A stretch of DNA of 64,000 nucleotides from a virus (IMGVR_UViG_3300028025_000093:1-64000); one strand, 5' to 3'; counted from the stretch's first letter, positions 16,292 through 23,420 are shown. Numbers and translations are program-made. The notes: a model not told the origin generated them from the sequence alone.

Positions 16292-17451
16292 TGATCAACA
16301 AAAACTTAGGTTATTATGTTTGCGCAGGCATTGAATTTTCTTCTAAAGTCGATGCTTGCCTTTATGGTAAAACTGTAAATAAACCAGTTGAGTGGGTTTT
16401 CCATAATAACGAGTTTTCTAGATTTCCTTGGAGTATTGAACCCCAAGAAACTCTTGATCAATTGTATGATAAGCGAGCCAGAGAACTCAGAGAGAAGTAT
16501 GATTATATCATCTTGAGTTTCTCTGGTGGCTCAGACACAAATAATATTCTTGAGAGTTTCATTCGTCAAGGATTGCATATTGATGAAGTAGTAACTAACC
16601 ATATTACTTCAGCAACAAAATCAACTACAGTCTTAGATCCAACTGTTAAAGATAGTTGGAACTTTGCTGCCGAACACGATCTTCAAGCTGTACCAAGATT
16701 AAAATACATTAGAGAAAAATGTCCAAGAACTAAGATAACAGTTCTCGATGTAAGCCAAGTAGTTCTCAATTCAATGAATGTATTTGATGATGTTGATTGG
16801 GTTCTTCATCGTAATGATCACCTATCTATTGGTCAATTGTTTAGATACAATTACTTTCACTTTGGAGAAATGAAGAAGCAGTTCGATAAGAACTTAAAGA
16901 TTGGATTGATAGTTGGTCTTGATAAACCAAAGTTAGTTATCAAAGGCGATAACAACTTCTATATTTACTTTCCAGACTCAGTTGTAAATATTACAACTAT
17001 CAATGATTTCAATAAAGATTACACAAATCTAACCACTGAGTTATTTTATTGGGGTGTAGAAACTCTACCACTTTTAGCCAAGCAAGCACACACAGTGAAG
17101 AATTGGTTAGAAACAAATCCAAAGTTTCAACAGTACTGGAAGTCTAGTACGTTTGCCACAGTAAGAACTCATCAAGAACAGTTGTTACGTTCGCTAATTT
17201 ATACTACTTGGAATGACGATTGGTTTCAAGTAAACAAGTCTACCAGTTGGTTTAATACTGAATTTGATACTTGGTTTAAAACAAATCCAAATATGCAAAA
17301 TGAGTTGACCATGTGGAAGCGTGGAATTGATTATTTGTCTGAACAACTACCAGAATATATAAGTTATGATTCACAAGGTAGACCTGATGCGTTGAAACAA
17401 TTTAAGCATGAGTATCTAATTGGGCGAATGAAACGAAACTTCTTAATATGA
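16291..17451 (+). CDS. PP-loop ATP pyrophosphatase-like enzyme
   Basis: 386 residues. The PP-loop is SFSGGSDTNN (about residues 76-85), which binds ATP for adenylation in the N-type ATPases (asparagine synthase C-domain, QueC, TilS, NAD synthetase). No zinc-binding Cys cluster of QueC type is visible. The C-terminal half is aromatic-rich and unlike any family I recognise. It overlaps an ATP-grasp gene by four bases. The pair could activate a carboxylate and form an amide. Homologue at 27767 shares the loop. Confidence 0.7.
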   Translation: MINKNLGYYVCAGIEFSSKVDACLYGKTVNKPVEWVFHNNEFSRFPWSIEPQETLDQLYDKRARELREKYDYIILSFSGGSDTNNILESFIRQGLHIDEVVTNHITSATKSTTVLDPTVKDSWNFAAEHDLQAVPRLKYIREKCPRTKITVLDVSQVVLNSMNVFDDVDWVLHRNDHLSIGQLFRYNYFHFGEMKKQFDKNLKIGLIVGLDKPKLVIKGDNNFYIYFPDSVVNITTINDFNKDYTNLTTELFYWGVETLPLLAKQAHTVKNWLETNPKFQQYWKSSTFATVRTHQEQLLRSLIYTTWNDDWFQVNKSTSWFNTEFDTWFKTNPNMQNELTMWKRGIDYLSEQLPEYISYDSQGRPDALKQFKHEYLIGRMKRNFLI

Positions 17452-18596
17452 ATATTGCATTACTTTCCCCATCATCTAGTTATCAACATCTTGCCAAAAA
17501 ATTTATTGAGCAGGGGAATAGTGTAGAATTCTTTTTAGAACAACCAGTTAAATTAACCAAGATACCGCAATTCTTTATGGCTTCTGGAATGCCACCATGT
17601 AGAAGTAGAGATATGCATAACTTGATGGTGAACAATAGAATTCCATATTTCTTTGTTAATAATGAGTGCACTTACTATGAGAATGATAAGTTTCTTACCA
17701 AGAAAATGTTTAAGGAACTTGGCATACCAACTGCCGATGGAATATTAGTTTCTGGTGCTGAATTAAAACAAAACTTTAACACATACGTAACACCATTTGT
17801 TATAAAGATAAACTATTCTTATCTTTATGGTAGACAGACAGTTGTAGTTACTGAACACAATAAACAAGAAGTTTATACATCGTTGAGTTCTGAGGGGTTA
17901 TATAATATTAGAGATGATGCCAGTATTGTTATTGAAGAGTACGTGGAACTTCAAAGAGAATATTCATATCACGCATTGTTCAATTCAAACAACTGGCAGT
18001 TTTTTGGTGCTGCCAGAGATTACAAAAAACTTGAAGATGGCGATACAGGGTATAACTCTGTTAGTTGTGGTGCATACTCAACGCAGGATGTTGATCCAAT
18101 AGTTCACGAGTATGCCGATAAAATCTATAATTATTTTAAAGGTATACCAATACGATATCGTGGGTTTATCTTTCTTGGGGTTGGCGTGAGAAAAGATGGT
18201 GTGCCAATTATACTTGAAATTAACACTAGGGCTGGCGATCCCGAATTACAAGTTATGATTGAATGTATTGATAATAATTTAGCCAGTTTGTTTGCACAGG
18301 CAAGTAGCAACTACCGCATACCAGAAATTAAATTTAATGGTAAGCAAGCTGTTACAGTTTCTCTACTGAATAGTAACTATGATTGGACTGTTCGTGCCTA
18401 TGAATTACCAAACCTAACTAATGTCCCAGATAATATTACTTACAGCTTAGACTACCCCAGTGACTATCTTAAACATGGAGTGTTGACTTCAGTTGCAGAT
18501 ACTAGACAAAGTGCAAGTAAACAAATCTATAATTATCTCAATACCCAAAGCGTTGGGCAATATCGTTATCGAAGTGACATTGGAATATTAGAATGA
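17448..18596 (+). CDS. ATP-grasp ligase, PurD-like C-terminal motif
   Basis: 382 residues. The ATP-grasp core is visible: TPFVIKINYSYLYGR (about residue 113) with the ATP-binding Lys, IVIEEYVE (about 161), and the metal-binding ILEINTRAGDPELQ (about 259), which closely resembles the LEFNxRxGDPE motif of glycinamide ribonucleotide synthetase (PurD). The N-terminal domain differs from PurD. ATP-grasp enzymes join a carboxylate to an amine or thiol via acyl-phosphate. Coupled to the PP-loop gene and to an alpha/beta hydrolase. Confidence 0.8.
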   Translation: MNIALLSPSSSYQHLAKKFIEQGNSVEFFLEQPVKLTKIPQFFMASGMPPCRSRDMHNLMVNNRIPYFFVNNECTYYENDKFLTKKMFKELGIPTADGILVSGAELKQNFNTYVTPFVIKINYSYLYGRQTVVVTEHNKQEVYTSLSSEGLYNIRDDASIVIEEYVELQREYSYHALFNSNNWQFFGAARDYKKLEDGDTGYNSVSCGAYSTQDVDPIVHEYADKIYNYFKGIPIRYRGFIFLGVGVRKDGVPIILEINTRAGDPELQVMIECIDNNLASLFAQASSNYRIPEIKFNGKQAVTVSLLNSNYDWTVRAYELPNLTNVPDNITYSLDYPSDYLKHGVLTSVADTRQSASKQIYNYLNTQSVGQYRYRSDIGILE

Positions 18597-19531
18597 TTAT
18601 AAAAACTGATAGTATATTTAAGTTTAGAGGATTTGACATTTTTGTTCGAAACAAAAAGACTGCTTACTCTAAAACTAAAATATTGTATTGTATGGGTTCA
18701 ACGTATCACACAGACGCATATTTTGATATGCCGATAAATGGGTTTAGTGCCATGGATCATTTAGCAAGATCAGGATTTGATGTGTATTGTTATGATATGT
18801 TAGGGTTGGGTCAAAGTGCCAGACCAAAAGAAGAAGATCCTGAAGTTGCAGGATTTGGAACTTTAGATGGAGTTGAACTCATTGAACAAATTTATGATTA
18901 CATATCACAAGATGGAATTGAACCTCATGTAATTGGATATAGTTGGGGAACTATTGGCACTATGGTGCTGGCAAGTCGTAGGAAGATTCCTTCACTAACT
19001 TTACTTGGTGCTAGATATCCAACAGAATCTAGCTTGGCTAGGAAATTGTCAGAAGAACAAATTGCTAGTATTTACCCATATAGTACTTTGCCTGGTTTTT
19101 ATAGAGTTGCTGATTGTAATGAAATTGAAAATGAATGGCTTGGTTCATACTCTCAAGAGCAGCGTGATAAAATAATAAACTCAAAAGTAGTTGATGAGTT
19201 TTTTAAACAAATGCTAAAAACTGAGGTCAATGATGATATACGCAATTCTGGTAAATTTAAAACACCAATTTTTCCAAAAAATGATATAAAGAATTTTATA
19301 TTTGGTAAACTAAAATTCGTAGATGCCAAAGATATAAAATGTCCGTGTCAAGTTATATGTGCGCCAGATGAAATGAAACAATCACAAGAAATATACTCTA
19401 AGTTGGTAACGGATAAAGATTATACGCTTATACCAAACAGTACCCACTGGGGACTCATAGAAAATAATAGATCTATGATGTTAAACAAAATAACCAATTT
19501 TATAAAAACCATAAAACATGACAACACTTAA
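18593..19531 (+). CDS. Alpha/beta hydrolase
   Basis: 312 residues. The HG-type region is YCMGSTYHTD, the strand YDMLGLGQS is typical, the nucleophile elbow is GYSWGT (about residue 120) and the catalytic His lies in NSTHWGL (about residue 286). The insertion between strands 6 and 7 is lid-like. It overlaps the genes on both sides by four and fourteen bases. Third hydrolase of the block; substrate unknown. Confidence 0.8.
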   Translation: MIIKTDSIFKFRGFDIFVRNKKTAYSKTKILYCMGSTYHTDAYFDMPINGFSAMDHLARSGFDVYCYDMLGLGQSARPKEEDPEVAGFGTLDGVELIEQIYDYISQDGIEPHVIGYSWGTIGTMVLASRRKIPSLTLLGARYPTESSLARKLSEEQIASIYPYSTLPGFYRVADCNEIENEWLGSYSQEQRDKIINSKVVDEFFKQMLKTEVNDDIRNSGKFKTPIFPKNDIKNFIFGKLKFVDAKDIKCPCQVICAPDEMKQSQEIYSKLVTDKDYTLIPNSTHWGLIENNRSMMLNKITNFIKTIKHDNT

Positions 19532-20084
19532 ACATGAGTGGTGGGCAACCCCAGTTTGGGAAATTGAAACTGGGTTTGACTCAACCTTTAATAATGAGTT
19601 GTTGGTAGAAATTGAGAATTGCAAACCACCAACAAATCCGTATATGTTTAACATATGGGATTATAGTACACCAAAAATAACTACGCTAAAAGAAAAGATA
19701 CTTTCTGCAGCAAAAGAAAATGTGTCACCTTATTTTGATCAGTTTTATAAGTTCAATCCTGTACTTTCTCGTGGTTGGGTTAATCGTCAGCATCCAGGAA
19801 AATCTCTTGCACTACATGATCATGGTGGTGTTTTATTGGCATGCACGTATTACATAAAAACAACAAATGATTGTGGCGATCTGCTGATGGTAGATCCACG
19901 TGGTGGTGTTAATTGGGATTTAGCTAGAGAAGGTAATGTGCTGGGAATTAAATACAAACGCATAAAACCAACTGAAGGTAAGCTAGTGATGTTCCCTGCA
20001 TTTTTACTACATATGGTAGAACTTAACAAAAGCACTAGCACTAGGATTAGTTTGGCTACCAACATTTATTCAAATGGCTCCTAA
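19518..20084 (+). CDS. 2OG-Fe(II) oxygenase-like, HxH type
   Basis: 188 residues. LHDHGGVL (about residue 98) supplies the first iron ligands, DLLMVDPRGGVNW is a family signature shared with the gene at 28663, and FLLHMVEL plus STRISLATN give the distal His and the co-substrate Arg. This resembles the putative 2OG-Fe(II) oxygenases common in T4-type phages (TIGR02466-like). Substrate unknown. It ends the metabolic block before iscU. Confidence 0.75.
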   Translation: MTTLKHEWWATPVWEIETGFDSTFNNELLVEIENCKPPTNPYMFNIWDYSTPKITTLKEKILSAAKENVSPYFDQFYKFNPVLSRGWVNRQHPGKSLALHDHGGVLLACTYYIKTTNDCGDLLMVDPRGGVNWDLAREGNVLGIKYKRIKPTEGKLVMFPAFLLHMVELNKSTSTRISLATNIYSNGS

Positions 20085-20087
20085 ATA
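20081..20087 (+). promoter_or_regulatory. Candidate late promoter CCTAAATAG
   Basis: CTAAATA overlaps the preceding stop codon and ends five bases before the iscU ATG, the same spacing as at 58009 on the other strand. The transcript would begin at or next to the start codon. Confidence 0.5.
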
Positions 20088-20092
20088 GAGTT

Positions 20093-20482
20093 ATGGCATA
20101 CTCAGATAAAGTAATAGATCACTACGAAAACCCACGCAATGTGGGTTCTTTCTCTAAAGAAGAGGAAGGTGTAGGAACAGGAATGGTTGGTGCACCAGCT
20201 TGTGGTGACGTAATGAAACTACAGATTAAGGTAGATGCAGATGGTATTATTAGAGATGCTCGTTTCAAGACATATGGATGCGGTTCAGCAATCGCCAGTT
20301 CGTCTCTGGTTACAGAGTTGGTTAAGGGTATGCACATTGATGCTGCTACTAACATATCTAACTCTGAGATCGCAGAAGAACTAGCCTTACCTCCAGTTAA
20401 GATTCACTGCTCAATTTTAGCAGAAGATGCAATCAAGGCAGCAGTTGCAGATTATAAAGCAAAGAATGATAACACTAACTGA
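20093..20482 (+). CDS. iscU: Iron-sulfur scaffold IscU
   Basis: 129 residues, same length as bacterial IscU (about 128). All cluster ligands are at their standard positions: Cys37 with Asp39 (PACGD), Cys63 (YGCGSAIAS), His105 and Cys106 (HCSILAEDAI). The IscS/HscA recognition motif LPPVK is present (about residues 99-103). It assembles [2Fe-2S] clusters on a scaffold using sulfur from IscS, which must come from the host. Two A-type carriers follow directly. Confidence 0.93.
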   Translation: MAYSDKVIDHYENPRNVGSFSKEEEGVGTGMVGAPACGDVMKLQIKVDADGIIRDARFKTYGCGSAIASSSLVTELVKGMHIDAATNISNSEIAEELALPPVKIHCSILAEDAIKAAVADYKAKNDNTN

Positions 20483-20786
20483 GGTTGCTGCATCAAAGAT
20501 TACATCTCATCTAACCAAACGAAAAACTGGAATTGGTATTAGGTTAGGTGTTAGAACAACAGGTTGTTCTGGCTTGGCTTATATTTTAGAATTTGCAGAT
20601 AAGTTAGAAGACACAGATGTTGTGTATGAAGATCGTGGTATCAAATTGATTGTCGATCCAAAAAGTTTAGTTTATCTAACTGGAATGATAGTTGATTATA
20701 CACGAAATGGTCTGAATGAAGGATTTGAATTCAGCAACCCAAATGAACGTGACCGATGTGGTTGCGGAGAAAGTTTCAGGATATGA
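20466..20786 (+). CDS. iscA: A-type Fe-S carrier (IscA-like)
   Basis: 106 residues. The three cluster cysteines are present: Cys in GCSGLAY (about residue 36) and CGCGESF at the C-terminus. A-type carriers pass clusters from the scaffold to apo-enzymes. The start is an ATG 17 bases inside iscU, and it ends overlapping the next carrier by four bases. Confidence 0.9.
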   Translation: MITLTEVAASKITSHLTKRKTGIGIRLGVRTTGCSGLAYILEFADKLEDTDVVYEDRGIKLIVDPKSLVYLTGMIVDYTRNGLNEGFEFSNPNERDRCGCGESFRI

Positions 20787-21085
20787 TAACGATCACAGAA
20801 AACGCTACAGCTAAAATCGCAGACTTGTTGGCTGAACACCAAGAGTCTCATTTACGCATCTCAGTGAGGGGTGGTGGTTGCTCTGGTTTCTCGTATGCGT
20901 TTGAATTTGGCGACAAAGAAGAAGATGACTTTGAACTTGGTACAGTTCTTGTCGATGCCATGAGTATGCAGTACTTGCAAGGTGGTACTGTTGACTACAC
21001 TGATGAACTTATGGGTGCTTCATTCAAAGTTTCCAATCCAAATGCAACTAGCACTTGTGGGTGTGGCTCTAGCTTTGCAGCATAA
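20783..21085 (+). CDS. Second A-type Fe-S carrier (IscA/ErpA-like)
   Basis: 100 residues, with GCSGFSY (about residue 33) and STCGCGSSF at the C-terminus, so all three ligand cysteines are kept. It differs clearly from the first carrier in the middle, so it is not a recent duplicate. Together with iscU it forms a three-gene Fe-S unit; it might serve phage or host Fe-S enzymes late in infection. Confidence 0.88.
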   Translation: MITITENATAKIADLLAEHQESHLRISVRGGGCSGFSYAFEFGDKEEDDFELGTVLVDAMSMQYLQGGTVDYTDELMGASFKVSNPNATSTCGCGSSFAA

Positions 21086-21098
21086 AAGTCAAAAATAC

Positions 21099-21127
21099 TT
21101 TACTAAAACTACATACTGACGTATAAT
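21099..21127 (+). promoter_or_regulatory. Sigma70-type promoter P4
   Basis: TTTACT, 17 bases, TATAAT. A short hairpin (AATAACC...GGTTATT, 21151-21176) follows, so it may make a short RNA or feed the tRNA array. Confidence 0.7.
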
Positions 21128-21188
21128 TAAGCTAAATAGTAAGTGAACCAAATAACCCTGCGTGTTGCAAGGTTATTAAATTTAGTGC

Positions 21189-21217
21189 TTTACTTTAAAT
21201 CAAAATAGGCGTATAAT
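21189..21217 (+). promoter_or_regulatory. Sigma70-type promoter P5 (leaderless)
   Basis: TTTACT, 17 bases, TATAAT, then TCTTAC and ATG. The start codon falls on the expected +1. Confidence 0.8.
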
Positions 21218-21223
21218 TCTTAC

Positions 21224-21343
21224 ATGAACTCGAAAATGATATCCTTAGGCAATAAGCATCTACCACTTAATAGTGGTTGGGTATGCTCACGTCCACAGTA
21301 TACATTTGCGATTGAGTCAGACAGTGAGGGTTTTGTAAAGTAA
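21224..21343 (+). CDS. 39-residue leaderless minigene
   Basis: An ATG exactly six bases after TATAAT opens a 39-residue frame (starting MNSKMISLGN) that closes 24 bases before a strong terminator. Promoter, frame and terminator make a self-contained unit. There is no room for a ribosome binding site. No family recognised. Support comes from the same promoter-ATG spacing at six other places. Confidence 0.6.
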   Translation: MNSKMISLGNKHLPLNSGWVCSRPQYTFAIESDSEGFVK

Positions 21344-21367
21344 AGTTATTTACCTTATTTTCCAAAA

Positions 21368-21399
21368 CCCTCTGAGATGAAAGTCCAGAGGGTTTTTTT
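21368..21399 (+). terminator. Rho-independent terminator
   Basis: CCCTCTG / CAGAGGG seven-bp stem with eleven-base loop followed by seven T, between the minigene and the tRNA array. Confidence 0.85.
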
Positions 21400-21420
21400 G
21401 TTTTAGGGCATCGTCCCAAT

Positions 21421-21437
21421 TGTTCTTTAAAAATTTG
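21421..21437 (+). promoter_or_regulatory. BoxA-like antitermination element
   Basis: TGTTCTTTAAAAATTTG, 13 bases before the first tRNA, resembles the rRNA-operon BoxA (core TCTTTAA) that loads Nus factors. It would help RNA polymerase read through the long untranslated tRNA array. Position after a terminator is odd. Confidence 0.4.
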
Positions 21438-21449
21438 CGTACCAAATGT

Positions 21450-21523
21450 TCCCGAGTAGTGTAGTGGTAACACACCAGACTTTGACTCTGTTATTGTAAG
21501 TTCGATTCTTACCTCGGGTGCCA
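21450..21523 (+). tRNA. tRNA-Gln(TTG)
   Basis: U1 start with CCCGAG / CTCGGG acceptor pairs, anticodon loop CTTTGAC, TTCGATT T-loop and encoded GCCA end. First gene of the array. It abuts non-coding segment A without spacing. Confidence 0.9.
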
Positions 21524-21596
21524 TAGAGAAGCACATCATTAGCGTGTGGGAGGATGACCGATGCCCACTATGCGTGGTCCAGGTGTGCTTCTCTAT
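21524..21596 (+). ncRNA. Structured RNA segment A (73 nt) between two tRNAs
   Basis: It fills the exact gap between the CCA of tRNA-Gln and the first base of tRNA-Lys. The ends form a perfect 12-bp helix (TAGAGAAGCACA with TGTGCTTCTCTA). Inside, GCGTGTGGG pairs with CCCACTATGC (nine pairs, one bulge), and the loop GACC can pair with downstream GGTC as a pseudoknot. It has no tRNA anticodon or T arm. tRNA 5' and 3' processing would release it as a discrete RNA. Function unknown; T4 has two stable RNAs of unknown function in its tRNA cluster. Confidence 0.6.
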
Positions 21597-21670
21597 GGGA
21601 GTATAACTTAGTGGTAAAGTAACTGGCTTTTAACCAGTAAACCAGAGTTCAATTCTCTGTGCTCCTACCA
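21597..21670 (+). tRNA. tRNA-Lys(TTT)
   Basis: Acceptor GGGAGTA / TGCTCCT, anticodon loop CTTTTAA between ACTGG and CCAGT, encoded ACCA. Confidence 0.93.
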
Positions 21671-21682
21671 GTTTTCTTTGGT

Positions 21683-21756
21683 GTGACTATAGTGTAATGG
21701 TAGCACCCCACACTGTGACTGTGTTAGTATGGGTTCAAATCCCATTAGTCACCCCA
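21683..21756 (+). tRNA. tRNA-His(GTG)
   Basis: Acceptor GTGACTA / TAGTCAC, anticodon loop CTGTGAC, encoded CCCA. The base before position 1 is T, so the G-1 needed for His charging is not encoded and would have to be added. Confidence 0.9.
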
Positions 21757-21767
21757 AAGAGAATTGC

Positions 21768-21843
21768 GCAACTTTAGCTGATGTGGTCATAGCGGTGGTC
21801 TGAAGAGCCATTGAAATAGGTTCGATTCCTATAGGTTGCACCA
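21768..21843 (+). tRNA. tRNA-Phe(GAA)
   Basis: Acceptor GCAACTT / AGGTTGC, anticodon loop CTGAAGA, T-loop TTCGATT, encoded ACCA. Confidence 0.92.
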
Positions 21844-21848
21844 AATAT

Positions 21849-21922
21849 ACCTAGGTAGCTCAATGGTAGAGCAATCGGCTGATAACCGATAGACAGAAGT
21901 TCAATTCTTCTTCTAGGTACCA
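21849..21922 (+). tRNA. tRNA-Ile(GAT)
   Basis: Acceptor ACCTAGG / TCTAGGT, anticodon loop CTGATAA between ATCGG and CCGAT, encoded ACCA. Confidence 0.93.
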
Positions 21923-21928
21923 AGTTTC

Positions 21929-22003
21929 GCCCTTGTATCCTTAATGGTAGAGGTTCGCTCTTGTAAGGCGAGTGATGCGGTTCGATTCCGTACTGGGGCA
22001 CCA
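21929..22003 (+). tRNA. tRNA-Thr(TGT), first copy
   Basis: Acceptor GCCCTTG / CTGGGGC with one mismatch, anticodon loop CTTGTAA, encoded ACCA. A second tRNA with the same anticodon lies at 25016. Confidence 0.9.
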
Positions 22004-22010
22004 AGTTTTT

Positions 22011-22084
22011 CAGGGAATAGGATAGTGGTAGTCGACGAGTCTTGGATACTCGAGGTGGGAGTTCGATTCTCCCTTCCCTGACCA
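22011..22084 (+). tRNA. tRNA-Pro(TGG)
   Basis: Acceptor CAGGGAA / TTCCCTG, anticodon loop CTTGGAT between CGAGT and ACTCG, encoded ACCA. Confidence 0.93.
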
Positions 22085-22090
22085 CGTTTT

Positions 22091-22165
22091 GGGGGCAGTA
22101 GTGGGCTACGGGTAACCCTTGCAAGGTTTCTGTCTAGAAGGGTTCGATTCCCTCGGCTTCCACCA
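22091..22165 (+). tRNA. tRNA-Ala(TGC)-like with miniature D-arm
   Basis: Acceptor GGGGGCA / GGCTTCC (six pairs), anticodon loop CTTGCAA, T-loop TTCGATT, encoded ACCA. The D-arm is only GTAG-TGGG-CTAC (four-base loop), and the variable loop is eight bases, so the overall length stays 75. A canonical tRNA-Ala(TGC) exists at 25558. This one could be decayed, or altered to escape a nuclease or modification enzyme. Confidence 0.6.
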
Positions 22166-22173
22166 AATTTTAC

Positions 22174-22248
22174 ACTGCGTTCGACTTCAGGTGAGGTCAT
22201 CACCCTTTCAAGGTGACTAGATGGGATCGTTACCCATACGCAGTACCA
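22174..22248 (+). tRNA. tRNA-Glu(TTC) with atypical T-loop
   Basis: Acceptor ACTGCGT / ACGCAGT, anticodon loop CTTTCAA between TCACC and GGTGA, encoded ACCA. The T-loop is ATCGTTA instead of TTCGAxx, which swaps the U54-A58 pair to A54-U58. A canonical tRNA-Glu(TTC) lies at 23809. Confidence 0.8.
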
Positions 22249-22253
22249 GTTAT

Positions 22254-22328
22254 GCAGGATTAATTCAGTGGTAGAATGTTTCGTTGCCAACGAAAATGTC
22301 ATCGGTTCAAATCCGATATCCTGCTCCA
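22254..22328 (+). tRNA. tRNA-Gly(GCC)
   Basis: Acceptor GCAGGAT / ATCCTGC, anticodon loop TTGCCAA between TTTCG and CGAAA, encoded TCCA. Confidence 0.93.
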
Positions 22329-22336
22329 GTTAGTAT

Positions 22337-22410
22337 GCCTCGTTAGTTTAATGGTAGAACTCTGCTTTTACACAGCAGTCACGGCAGTTCGATTCTGTCA
22401 CGAGGTACCA
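22337..22410 (+). tRNA. tRNA-Val(TAC)
   Basis: Acceptor GCCTCGT / ACGAGGT, anticodon loop TTTACAC between CTGCT and AGCAG, encoded ACCA. Confidence 0.92.
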
Positions 22411-22416
22411 AGTTAT

Positions 22417-22492
22417 GCCCGATTGGTGAAATGGATGATCATACTGTGCTACGAACGCAGAGGTAGAGGTTCAATTCCTCTATTGGGTACCA
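22417..22492 (+). tRNA. tRNA-Arg(ACG)
   Basis: Acceptor GCCCGAT / ATTGGGT, anticodon loop CTACGAA, encoded ACCA. A34 would need TadA deamination to inosine to read all CGU/CGC/CGA codons. Confidence 0.92.
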
Positions 22493-22498
22493 AGTTAT

Positions 22499-22592
22499 GG
22501 AGAGTAATGCAGCGGGGATGGTCCTGCGACTGGCCTTGAAAACCAGGTTCTGCTTAATCGCGGATGGGGTTCGACTCCTCTGCTCTCCGCCA
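22499..22592 (+). tRNA. tRNA-Ser(TGA)
   Basis: A class II tRNA with a long variable arm. Acceptor GGAGAGT / GCTCTCC, anticodon loop CTTGAAA between CTGGC and ACCAG, encoded GCCA. Confidence 0.93.
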
Positions 22593-22628
22593 ATAACCCT
22601 GTAATTGTAAGGGGATTACAAATATCCC

Positions 22629-22657
22629 TTTACTTTTATAGATGATTGATGTATAAT
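22629..22657 (+). promoter_or_regulatory. Sigma70-type promoter P6
   Basis: TTTACT, 17 bases, TATAAT, in front of the metallophosphoesterase gene inside the tRNA array. AAAGGAG lies between it and the ATG. Confidence 0.75.
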
Positions 22658-22687
22658 AGTGTCTTGATGTTATGAAAGGAGTTGTAT

Positions 22688-23251
22688 ATGCCAAGTGTAT
22701 TTTTAGTAAGCGATACGCACTTTGGTCACGCTGGCGTATGCAGGTTCACGCATGGTGACACTGATGTGAAGATTCGCCCATGGACTGATCCAGATGAGAT
22801 GGATGAAGCAATGGTAAAGATGTGGAACGAAACTGTAAAGCCAACTGATAAAGTTTATCATCTTGGTGACGTAGTTATCAATCGTAAAGCATTGGGAATC
22901 ATGCGTAGGTTAAATGGTGATAAAGTTTTGATTCGTGGTAACCATGACATCTTTCGAGATGATGAGTACCGTGAACATTTTCGTGAGTTACGTGCATACC
23001 ACGTAATGAACGGGATGATCTTAAGCCACATACCGATTCATGAAGAAAGTTTAGGTAGGTTTGGTACTAACATTCATGGGCACTTACACACAAATCGTGT
23101 AATGAAAAATGGTGTTGTTGATCCACGCTACCACTGCGTCTGCGTTGAACAAACAGACTTCAGACCCATCTTGTTTGAAGACGTGATTCAAAGAATCAAA
23201 GACGAAGGTGGTAGCGTGGGTTTCAAGAATGGTAATGGACCTACTATGTAA
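22688..23251 (+). CDS. Calcineurin-like metallophosphoesterase
   Basis: 187 residues with the complete metal-site series: SDTHFGH (residue 8), LGDVV (about 61), RGNHD (about 83), LSHIP (about 114) and HGHLH (about 132). Small single-domain phosphoesterases of this type hydrolyse phosphodiesters or cyclic nucleotides, or act as 5' nucleotidases. Phages use some as nucleases or signalling erasers. It is the only larger gene in the first half of the tRNA array and has its own promoter. Confidence 0.88.
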   Translation: MPSVFLVSDTHFGHAGVCRFTHGDTDVKIRPWTDPDEMDEAMVKMWNETVKPTDKVYHLGDVVINRKALGIMRRLNGDKVLIRGNHDIFRDDEYREHFRELRAYHVMNGMILSHIPIHEESLGRFGTNIHGHLHTNRVMKNGVVDPRYHCVCVEQTDFRPILFEDVIQRIKDEGGSVGFKNGNGPTM

Positions 23252-23321
23252 TTCGTTGCAACTGATCTCAGGGAGTCGTCGTTAGCCTGAGTGAGAATGA
23301 CAAAAATCGTGGCCAAATTTT

Positions 23322-23411
23322 GGAGAGTGGGCAGGATGGTAATGCAGCAGATTGCTAATCTGTAGACTACAGTAATGTGGTCACAGGGTTCGACTCCCTG
23401 ACTCTCCGCCA
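23322..23411 (+). tRNA. tRNA-Ser(GCT)
   Basis: A class II tRNA. Acceptor GGAGAGT / ACTCTCC, anticodon loop TTGCTAA, long variable arm, encoded GCCA. The 70 bases before it hold only a CTCAGG / CCTGAG hairpin (23268-23292). Confidence 0.93.
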
Positions 23412-23420
23412 GTGTTAGTT

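Noticed and set aside
16291-17451. QueC-type deazaguanine synthase
   Set aside because: The PP-loop matches, but the zinc-binding Cys cluster of QueC and the other deazaguanine genes are missing in the window.
21267-22302. Open frames on the minus strand across the first tRNA genes
   Set aside because: They run antisense through well-formed tRNAs and their repeated peptide patterns come from conserved T-arm sequences, not from protein constraint.
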